Part shown: positions 1-5,635 of the stretch, piece after piece
How positions within the stretch are numbered: position 1 is the first letter of the stretch
How the letters are laid out: every line of letters begins with the position of its first letter
DNA from: Clostridiales bacterium
GTDB lineage: Bacteria; Bacillota; Clostridia; Lachnospirales; Lachnospiraceae
Length of the DNA: 11,707 bases
NCBI GenBank assembly: GCA_019420405.1
Contig: JAHZHF010000022.1
Coordinates: forward strand, 1 to 11,707
Reading direction: 5' to 3'
Notes under the pieces: generated by a model
Seen by the model: the letters and a program-made list of their open reading frames with translations, nothing else
Databases searched by the model: none
What the model was told of the DNA's origin: nothing
Program-made: the position numbers and the translations under genes

Positions 1-775
1 GTCCGATACCGAACTCTGCAAGCACGAGATTGTTCGGGTTCTCCTCCCCCTTTAACAGCTCGCGGAATTTCTCCGCCTCGGCGCCTCCTTTAAATTCTGC
101 GATCTTTCCATCTGCGATACGCAGCGTCACAGGGGAGGATACTACTCCGATCTCCGGCATGGGGATACTCCCGTCGATTACCACGACGCCCTGAGTCTCA
201 TTCTCAATCGGAGAGACATTCACCTCGATATTCGGAGGCGATCCCCATGTTCCGGGAACCCGGCACACGCCGGACACTTCGTTCCCGATCCTTCCTTTTG
301 CGTTCAGCCGGATATCGGTTCCCGCTTCTGTCGTCACATGGATTTTCTCCGCGTCCGTTAAGATCTGCTGCATCTTTTTCACCTGTTTGTAGATTTCCAG
401 GAAATCCGCATCCAGCGCGCCGCCCTTGAGCATGTCGTCCGTGTAGTCCGGCATGCTGATAAACCGCGCTCCGTTTTCATTCGCCGCGATCCTCGCATTG
501 GAATGAGACAGGGAGAATCTTGTCGGCGCAAAGATCACGTCCGCCCCGAGCATAGCTTTGGAAATCGCATCCGTGGGGTCTTCCCCGTGGGTGCTCCTGG
601 GCTCCATGATACAGATACTGTACTCGGCGCCCACGCATTTTACAGCGTACGCCAGCGCTTTCGCCCGTTCAAGATTATCCGTATCGCACACAATCAGCGC
701 GCGTTCTTCCGGCTTCAGTCCGGCGTTGATCTGCACGAGCCTGAGCGCCCCGTGCAGCATTTGAATATCTTTCAT
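1..775 (-). CDS. M29-like (aminopeptidase T / COG2309) metallohydrolase, C-terminus beyond window
   Basis: About 258 residues of the N-terminal part can be read; the frame stays open to position 1, so the 3' end is missing. The segments HSNARIAANENGARFISMP (about residues 92-110), PPNIEVNVSPIE (about 185-196) and AEFGIG near the edge match the general M29 pattern (hS-AR-aa--GARi-smP, NLPaGE-aPvE, AElGiG). In M29 enzymes the Glu of the NLPaGE segment is a metal ligand; here the Glu of PNIE occupies that place, but the later His/Asp ligands fall outside. The family covers leucyl aminopeptidases and 2,5-dihydroxypyridine dioxygenase (NicX); an O2-dependent activity is unlikely if the host is an anaerobe, so a peptidase/amidase role is inferred. 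I chose ATG 775, with GGAG ten bases upstream. An in-frame ATG at 784 overlaps the stop of the preceding oxidoreductase gene (ATGA) but sits almost on top of the RBS. It is the last visible gene of the transporter operon. Confidence 0.75.
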   Translation of the reverse strand, partial: MKDIQMLHGALRLVQINAGLKPEERALIVCDTDNLERAKALAYAVKCVGAEYSICIMEPRSTHGEDPTDAISKAMLGADVIFAPTRFSLSHSNARIAANENGARFISMPDYTDDMLKGGALDADFLEIYKQVKKMQQILTDAEKIHVTTEAGTDIRLNAKGRIGNEVSGVCRVPGTWGSPPNIEVNVSPIENETQGVVVIDGSIPMPEIGVVSSPVTLRIADGKIAEFKGGAEAEKFRELLKGEENPNNLVLAEFGIG

Positions 776-780
776 GACCG

Positions 781-1938
781 TCATTCTCCTTCCACTGTCT
801 CCGCGTCCGCGGACACTTTCTCGATCCTGCCGCTCTGAGCAGACTTATAGATCGCCTCTGTGATCTGCTGGACCTTATAAGCGTCCTCGATGCCGGGTGT
901 TTTTTCCTCCCCGTTTATAATGCCTTCTACAAAATCATATACGCTTGCGATATGATACCTCAGCCAGGAGATGGTCACGCGCGGAGGCGGAAATACCGCT
1001 GCTCCCCCGTACTTCTGGGTCGTCTCGATGGCTTTGAATCCGCCGAAGCCGCCGACAGGCTCCTTCGGGTCCTCGTTGTTGAAATAGTAGATCACATTTG
1101 CATTATTGTGGTCAAACTTGATGGCGCCCTTTTCTCCGTAGATTTCAAAGGTAAAGTCAATTCCGGACCCCGCCGCAACCTGGGACAGCAAAAGATTGCC
1201 TGCCACGTCGTCTTTACAGGTGAGCTGGGCGTTTACGATATCCTCGATCTCCACTTTCTTCATCCGGGAGGGATCTTCCTTTAGCGGGCGCTCTTTAAAA
1301 TGAGTTCTCTGCTGGGCAAATACTTCCTCCACATCGCCAACCAGATAGCGGATCAGGTCAATCGCGTGGGTTCCAAGGGCATAGAGAACACCGCCTCCGG
1401 AGAGCTCCTTTGTGGACTGCCAGCTGATGCATCTTGCCGGGTCCAGAAATTCACATCCGTAATACTTGAAGTTAAAATTGATCAGCTTTCCGATATCCCC
1501 GTTCTCGATCATCTGCTTCGCGCGGATGACCGCGGGCACAAAACGGTACTCAAAGCATACCCGGTTTACCATATCGTATCCGAGTTTCTCCTTATATTCC
1601 ATCACGCCATTTGCGCCGTTTAAGTCTGTCGTGAGGGGCTTCTCACAATAGATATATTTCTTTTTCTCCATGGCTTTTTTCAGCACATCTGCATGGAGAT
1701 AGTTGGGCCCGCAGATATCCGCGATATCCACGTTTTCATCGTCCAAAAGCTCTTCCCAGGAGGTATAGTATTTTTCAAATTTTACGGGAAGCTCCTCCGG
1801 TTTTTTGGATGTCGCCACTGCGTACAGGCGCACATCTGCATCACAGTTGTAATAATACTTCAGATTGTCATAGCACATGGAATGCATCTTCCCCATGTAT
1901 CCAAATCCTATGATTCCCACATTCAGCGTCTTCTTCAT
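781..1938 (-). CDS. Gfo/Idh/MocA-family NAD(P)-dependent oxidoreductase
   Basis: The 385-residue protein is complete and of normal family length. The N-terminal Rossmann fold shows GIIGFGYMG at residues 8-16, the dinucleotide-binding GxGxxG-type loop. The hallmark EKP is at 99-101 (YCEKPLT), whose Lys usually contacts cofactor and substrate. The C-terminal substrate domain carries GGGVLYALGTHAIDLIRYL at about 181-199, with His191 and Asp194 at the usual catalytic positions. Family members oxidise or reduce polyols, sugars, inositols and imino compounds, or use bound NAD in other reactions; the substrate cannot be read from sequence. The MocA in the family name refers to rhizopine catabolism, not to the molybdenum cofactor MocA encoded elsewhere in this window. 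ATG 1938 has AAGGAG nine bases upstream. It lies between the M20 hydrolase (95-base gap holding a hairpin) and the M29-like gene (translationally coupled), so it probably acts on the same small molecule. Confidence 0.88.
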   Translation of the reverse strand: MKKTLNVGIIGFGYMGKMHSMCYDNLKYYYNCDADVRLYAVATSKKPEELPVKFEKYYTSWEELLDDENVDIADICGPNYLHADVLKKAMEKKKYIYCEKPLTTDLNGANGVMEYKEKLGYDMVNRVCFEYRFVPAVIRAKQMIENGDIGKLINFNFKYYGCEFLDPARCISWQSTKELSGGGVLYALGTHAIDLIRYLVGDVEEVFAQQRTHFKERPLKEDPSRMKKVEIEDIVNAQLTCKDDVAGNLLLSQVAAGSGIDFTFEIYGEKGAIKFDHNNANVIYYFNNEDPKEPVGGFGGFKAIETTQKYGGAAVFPPPRVTISWLRYHIASVYDFVEGIINGEEKTPGIEDAYKVQQITEAIYKSAQSGRIEKVSADAETVEGE

Positions 1939-1984
1939 GTGGTTTGTCTCCTTTCCCTTTTTCTACAGAGCCAGCGAAAGCCAC

Positions 1985-2004
1985 GGCCGGAAATGAATCC
2001 GGCC
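1985..2004 (-). other. Intercistronic GC-rich hairpin
   Basis: A perfect 7-bp inverted repeat (GGCCGGA and TCCGGCC, loop AATGAA) lies 30 bases after the M20 hydrolase stop and ahead of the oxidoreductase RBS. The sequence CCACGGCC also occurs twice around it, giving alternative pairings. On the minus strand the downstream arm is followed by GTGGCTTTCGC, not a uridine run, so a full intrinsic terminator is not supported. An RNA-processing or mRNA-stability element, or a weak partial terminator that lowers downstream gene dosage, is inferred. Confidence 0.4.
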
Positions 2005-2033
2005 ACGGCCATATCTGCTGCTTTTCTGTATTA

Positions 2034-3182
2034 TTATTTTAAAGCTTCCAGAATCGTCAGGGCGTACACCTTCGCCGCCTCTTCCAGTTCTGAAATCTTT
2101 ACATACTCATTCGGCATATGCGCCAGTACTCCCGTACCCGGGCCGTACAGCACAGTCGGAATATGCCCCACATTGGTCAGGAAGTCTGCGTCGTCGTGCT
2201 GTGGCGTCCCGTAGAGCGGGCAGTCCTTTCCGATTCCCTCGTGGGCTTTTATGATCGCTTTCACGATATCCGCCTCCTCGTCCACGATAGACGGGTTGGA
2301 GTCGTAAGTCAGCTCCACATCAGCCTTGAAATCCGGGTCCTCTGCTTTCAGCTTCGCGAAGATATCCTCGATCTGACTGTGGAACAGTTCGCTTCCTTCG
2401 CCCGGCACCGTGAATCTGGAGCATTTTAAAGTACAGGTATCCGGAACAACGCTGGAACGGCATCCTCCCTCGATGACGCCGGGATTGATGGAACCGCTTC
2501 CGGTGTATTTGTTTACACCCGGTACGATTTTCTCCAGCTCTTCGACTACTTTGCACATCATCACGATAGCATTCTTTCCTTCTTTAGGAGTTGCGCCGTG
2601 AGCGCCCACGCCGTGAGTCGTGATCTTCACTTCAAGCATTCCTTCACACGCCAGGCACACATGAAGATCCGTATCCTCTCCGTTTACAGCCATATCGCCT
2701 GTAAAGCCGTCTTTCAGCGCTAGATATGTTCCCTTCCTCTGGACATTCTGCACTTCCTCTTCCACCGGATACATCAGGCAGATCTCCCCTGCGAAGTCCG
2801 CCCCGGCCTGTTTCACAGACAGAGCTGCAATGATCTGGGAGCCGATGGCAGCCTTGCAGTCCGTGCTTCCTCTTCCCCATATCTTATCCTCGTCGATCCT
2901 GCCCGAGAAGGGATCGCTGTCCCATCCTTCTCCGACTTCCACCGTATCCAGATGGCTGTTGAAGATCAGCCGTTTTCCCGGCCTGTTCCCCTTAATATAG
3001 GCGAAGAAGTTTCCGTGTCTGTCAATCTCACACTCAAACCCGAGTTCCGTACAGTATTTCATTAAATACTGTGCGAGCTCCGCCTCATTTCCGCTGACAC
3101 TGGGAATCTTCACCATGTCTGAAACGAGCCGGATCATCTGGTCACGGTTCGCGTCTACGCAGCTTAGTACTTTTTCATTCAT
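2034..3182 (-). CDS. M20-family (ArgE/DapE/YgeY-like) zinc metallohydrolase
   Basis: The 382-residue protein has the M20 metal-site layout: SHLDTVEV (first His/Asp ligand pair, about residue 77 onward), GRGSTDCKA (bridging Asp), YPVEEEV (catalytic and ligand Glu pair) and a C-terminal GPGTGVLAHMPNEYV with the last His ligand. The middle GVGAHGATPKEGKNAI segment is the usual dimerisation-domain entry with its HG motif. These enzymes cleave an amide bond next to a carboxylate (deacylation, desuccinylation, dipeptide or carbamoyl hydrolysis) in the cytosol. YgeY, an M20 protein found in Se/Mo hydroxylase clusters, shares the layout including the GPG...AH-PNE ending, but identity with YgeY is not certain. 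The frame extends to a TTG at 3215; I prefer ATG 3182 (MNEKVLSC), which has AAGG seven bases upstream and gives the usual family N-terminus. It follows the transporter by 49 bases in the same operon. Confidence 0.88.
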   Translation of the reverse strand: MNEKVLSCVDANRDQMIRLVSDMVKIPSVSGNEAELAQYLMKYCTELGFECEIDRHGNFFAYIKGNRPGKRLIFNSHLDTVEVGEGWDSDPFSGRIDEDKIWGRGSTDCKAAIGSQIIAALSVKQAGADFAGEICLMYPVEEEVQNVQRKGTYLALKDGFTGDMAVNGEDTDLHVCLACEGMLEVKITTHGVGAHGATPKEGKNAIVMMCKVVEELEKIVPGVNKYTGSGSINPGVIEGGCRSSVVPDTCTLKCSRFTVPGEGSELFHSQIEDIFAKLKAEDPDFKADVELTYDSNPSIVDEEADIVKAIIKAHEGIGKDCPLYGTPQHDDADFLTNVGHIPTVLYGPGTGVLAHMPNEYVKISELEEAAKVYALTILEALK

Positions 3183-3231
3183 ATTTCTGCCTTGCTCCTT
3201 TCTTCCTGCTTTCAAAAGCGGTTCATTTCTG

Positions 3232-4488
3232 TTACAGTAAATTCATAACTGACGGAATTACGCTGTTGATGATCGTGTTCATCGCAAACAGGATTGTCAG
3301 GATCGTGACAATTCCGAAGATTACATTTTTCAGCGTATTGTTCACATACTCACCCATAAATTTCTTCTTATTGCACAGTACCCAGCACAGGATAAACACC
3401 AGCGGAAGCGCCACGCCGTTCAATGCCTGAGCCGTAATAATCAGTTCTGTCGGCGAAGACCCCAGCGCCGCGACAATGATAACCGGTATGATAAATACAA
3501 TCAGAGTCACCGCCAGATTGTGTTTTTCTCTTGGATCATCGCTTACGTCAAACGCCTTGGGAAGCAGCATTCCATGAATGGATATCTGGTAGATTACCGA
3601 TGAAAATGCAGCTCCGAACAGTCCCAGCGAGAAGAAGATTCCCGCAAAATTTCCGAGAAGAGGAACAAGCTGCTCTGCCATCTCTCCGGCGGATGTAATC
3701 TGGATTCCCTGCGGATGAAGCAGGGTTGCGGAACAAATAATGATGGATGCCGTGATCAGGAACGTAACCGCCATGTTAAATCCCAGTCCAAAGTTGTTCA
3801 GCTTGATCAGGTTCTTTTCTTCCCCCGTTTTTACCTTCGGATATTTCTGTTTCAGAAATGAAGAATAACCAAGCACCAGGTTCGGTGTTACTGTAGTTGC
3901 CAGAAGTGAGAGTGCAAGCGTTGCATTTCCTCCCGGAATCTGGAATGAAAATCCTTCGGAGAGCATCTCGCCCACATCTGCCCGGCAGGTCAGCGCCGTG
4001 ATCACAAATGCAAGCACCATCAGGATAATAAGAATCTGATTGATATTCTCGATTATGCCGTAATGTTTCATCAGAATAATTACCAGCGCAATCACGGAAA
4101 TCACAACCGCCCAGAACAGGTTTGTCGTTCCCGGGAAAATATAGGTCAGAGCCATTCCCGCTCCGGACAGGTTTCCTGCCTGAAACGCAATCGATCCCAC
4201 CAGAACTACTATATACAGGAATATCGCCCACCCTTTTCCCAGATTGGTCCGGATTCCCGTCATAACATCTTCCTTACATCCGAGCGCGATTCTCGTTCCC
4301 GGTTCCTGGAAAAAGTACGCAATCACACAGGCCAGAAGTATCAGCCACAGACTTTCATATCCGTAGCTTGCTCCCTGGGTCGAAGCGGTTGTCACACTTC
4401 CCGGTCCGATGATAGCCGCAGCCATAATCGCCCCGGGGCCAAGACTAGTCAGATAGTCTTTCATCGTCAGTTTTCTCTCATCTGCCAT
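3232..4488 (-). CDS. Divergent Nramp-fold membrane transporter lacking canonical metal ligands
   Basis: The 418-residue protein is strongly hydrophobic with about 11 predicted membrane segments, the usual size of the SLC11/Nramp family. TM1 is recognisable from LGPGAIMAAAIIGPGSVTTA and the following GASYGYESLW, matching the canonical DPGN...GAxxGYxLLW. However, the DPGN metal motif reads GPGS (28-31), so the Asp and Asn ligands are Gly and Ser. In TM6 the canonical A-x-x-M-P-H reads T-T-V-T-P-N (198-203), so the metal-binding Met is Thr201 and the His is Asn203. The TM10 Gln region (AQALNGVALPL, Gln354) is kept. The family normally imports Mn2+/Fe2+ with protons; this protein lacks most of that site and is unlikely to do so. 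It is first gene of an operon with two metallohydrolase-type enzymes and an oxidoreductase, so an organic solute is the inferred substrate. Start: AAGGAGG lies eight bases before ATG 4488. Confidence 0.85.
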   Translation of the reverse strand: MADERKLTMKDYLTSLGPGAIMAAAIIGPGSVTTASTQGASYGYESLWLILLACVIAYFFQEPGTRIALGCKEDVMTGIRTNLGKGWAIFLYIVVLVGSIAFQAGNLSGAGMALTYIFPGTTNLFWAVVISVIALVIILMKHYGIIENINQILIILMVLAFVITALTCRADVGEMLSEGFSFQIPGGNATLALSLLATTVTPNLVLGYSSFLKQKYPKVKTGEEKNLIKLNNFGLGFNMAVTFLITASIIICSATLLHPQGIQITSAGEMAEQLVPLLGNFAGIFFSLGLFGAAFSSVIYQISIHGMLLPKAFDVSDDPREKHNLAVTLIVFIIPVIIVAALGSSPTELIITAQALNGVALPLVFILCWVLCNKKKFMGEYVNNTLKNVIFGIVTILTILFAMNTIINSVIPSVMNLL

Positions 4489-4510
4489 ACCACATTCCTC
4501 CTTATAATAG

Positions 4511-4552
4511 AAAAAGAGAGCAGGAAACTTCTGGCTGGCATCCTTGCTCTCT
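4511..4552 (-). terminator. Terminator-like hairpin in the 5' leader of the transporter operon (possible attenuator)
   Basis: Read on the minus strand, AGAGAGCAAGG pairs with CCTGCTCTCT (10 pairs, one bulged A) around a 17-base loop and is followed directly by TTTTTC. It sits between the predicted promoter and the AAGGAGG at 4497-4503. The predicted transcript start is only about five bases upstream, so the mRNA would begin with this hairpin. It could terminate early transcripts, or protect the 5' end. The loop is long for an efficient terminator and no competing antiterminator helix or aptamer was found. Confidence 0.5.
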
Positions 4553-4563
4553 CAGATGTATAT

Positions 4564-4593
4564 ATCTTACATTTTATCCCGCTAAAATGTCAA
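4564..4593 (-). promoter_or_regulatory. Promoter of the transporter-M20-oxidoreductase-M29 operon
   Basis: On the minus strand a perfect -35 hexamer TTGACA (4588-4593) is followed after 18 bases by TAAGAT (4564-4569), four of six matching the -10 consensus. The start of transcription is expected near 4557, 69 bases before the transporter ATG. The poor -10 and 18-base spacing are compatible with an activator-dependent promoter. Confidence 0.55.
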
Positions 4594-4630
4594 TTGTTTT
4601 ATGCAATTTTCTAAGACCTGTTTTATGTCA

Positions 4631-4656
4631 TTCTTATAACCGATCAGTTATAAGAA
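4631..4656. promoter_or_regulatory. 26-bp palindrome, candidate LysR operator in the divergent control region
   Basis: Arms TTCTTATAAC (4631-4640) and GTTATAAGAA (4647-4656) are perfect inverted repeats around CGATCA, whose central GATC continues the symmetry; only the C4641/A4646 pair breaks it. The site ends five bases before the lysR -35 and is centred about 86 bases upstream of the predicted start of the opposite operon. LysR-type regulators commonly bind such dyads in divergent regions, repressing their own gene and activating the neighbour. Assignment to this regulator is inferred from position only. Confidence 0.6.
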
Positions 4657-4660
4657 ATCC

Positions 4661-4689
4661 TTGACTTCCATTCTGAGGAGACGTATATT
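4661..4689 (+). promoter_or_regulatory. Promoter of the LysR-type regulator gene
   Basis: TTGACT (4661-4666) and TATATT (4684-4689) are separated by 17 bases, each differing from consensus by one base. Transcription would start near 4696, giving a leader of about 30 bases with AAGGGG (4711-4716) nine bases before ATG 4726. This supports 4726 as the original start of the regulator gene. Confidence 0.6.
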
Positions 4690-4725
4690 TACTGATAGAT
4701 TAATAAATATAAGGGGAAAATCATC

Positions 4726-5633
4726 ATGGAGATCAGGCAGCTTACTTCAAGACAATTGCAGAAACCGAAAATATATCTCAGGCTTCCAAACGCCTGCACG
4801 TTTCCCAGCCTTTCTTAAGCCGCACCATCCGCAGCATGGAAGAAGAGCTTGGAGTACCGCTTTTCAACAGATCCGGCAGGAAAATCTCACTAAACGAGAA
4901 TGGTCAGATTCTTTATCATTATGCAGAACGCATCATCCAGCTCCACACCCGGGCTGTCTCTGACCTCAAACAGCGCCAAAACGGCCGCCCCCGCCTGCTG
5001 AAAATCGCCATGCTGAACGCAACCGATATTTTCCCGGAACTGATCACACGTTTCAGCGAGGAGCACAGCGACGTAAGTTTTTCCATCCTCCGTTTTTCTT
5101 CCCCGGAAGAGATTCCCGATAACTGTGACATTATCATACATGCATCGGACACTCTGGCCGACAAGATGGAGACGACGATCCTTTTCCAGGAGGAGTGTCT
5201 CCTCGGCATGAGTATCCATCATCCTCTGGCTTCCAGAGAGGCGATCACTCCAGAACTTCTTGAAGGCGAAACTTTCCTTCTGCTGACCCAGGATAATTCT
5301 CTCGGCGAACTGACAAGGCGCTACTTCCGCCCGTTGCAGATCCGCCCCAGAGTTCCGCTGCAGTGCGACAGCCAGCAGACGCTCACCGCTTTCGTGGAAG
5401 AGGGAATGGGGCTGGCATTCTTCCCTTCGAGAACCTGGAAGATCGAGAGCGATAAGATCCTCCTGCGCCAGATCCAGGGTCATGCGCTCAAACGGAATAT
5501 CTATCTTTCTCTCCCCAGTGAGATCTATTCCTCAGAAACCACCACATTCCGCCAATTCGTCTTTGACTATATAAATCTGGGGCTGCAGTCATCGCCTGCA
5601 GCCCCATCCGCTTCAACTCACATCAGTCTGTGA
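4726..5633 (+). pseudogene. LysR-family transcriptional regulator, frameshifted after codon 6
   Basis: A promoter and RBS lead to ATG 4726, encoding MEIRQL, the classic start of a LysR protein, but that frame stops at 4816. The rest of the winged helix-turn-helix (YFKTIAETENISQASKRLHV, then SQPFLSRTIRSMEEELG) is read in another frame from 4743, with no start codon until ATG 4836. From there 265 codons run uninterrupted to TGA 5631-5633 and contain the end of the DNA-binding wing (GVPLFNRSGRKISL) and the periplasmic-binding-protein-like effector domain. Restoring the frame gives about 303 residues, normal for the family. One missing base would repair the frame; four missing bases would also restore the usual MEIRQLxYF spacing. 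Initiation at 4836 would lack most of the HTH and could not bind DNA normally. It is divergent from the transporter operon, its probable target. A sequencing or assembly error is the main alternative to a true pseudogene. Confidence 0.8.
5578..5606. terminator. Hairpin between convergent lysR and hydroxylase genes, probable bidirectional terminator
   Basis: TGGGGCTGCAG (5578-5588) and CTGCAGCCCCA (5596-5606) form a perfect 11-bp stem with a seven-base loop. It lies 30 bases past the hydroxylase stop on the minus strand, where it is followed by an AT-rich GATTTATATAG rather than a clean uridine run. On the plus strand it sits inside the last codons of lysR and has no uridine tail. It is best read as the terminator of the minus-strand operon. 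Confidence 0.6.
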
Positions 5634-5635
5634 AT

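Noticed and set aside
1693..2214. 173-codon plus-strand open frame
   Set aside because: It lies antisense across the ends of two well-supported genes and the hairpin, with no domain signal or RBS.
3183..3215. TTG start for the M20 hydrolase, adding 11 residues
   Set aside because: TTG lacks a good RBS, the added residues are the translated RBS region, and ATG 3182 gives the normal family start.
4738..4748. Programmed -1 frameshift to express intact LysR
   Set aside because: There is no X-XXY-YYZ slippery heptamer (the site reads GCAGCTTAC) and LysR genes are not known to use recoding; a mutation or sequencing error is simpler.
4661..4963. 100-codon plus-strand open frame beginning at TTG 4661
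   Set aside because: It overlaps the lysR promoter and HTH coding region in a third frame and its product resembles nothing; it is a shadow.
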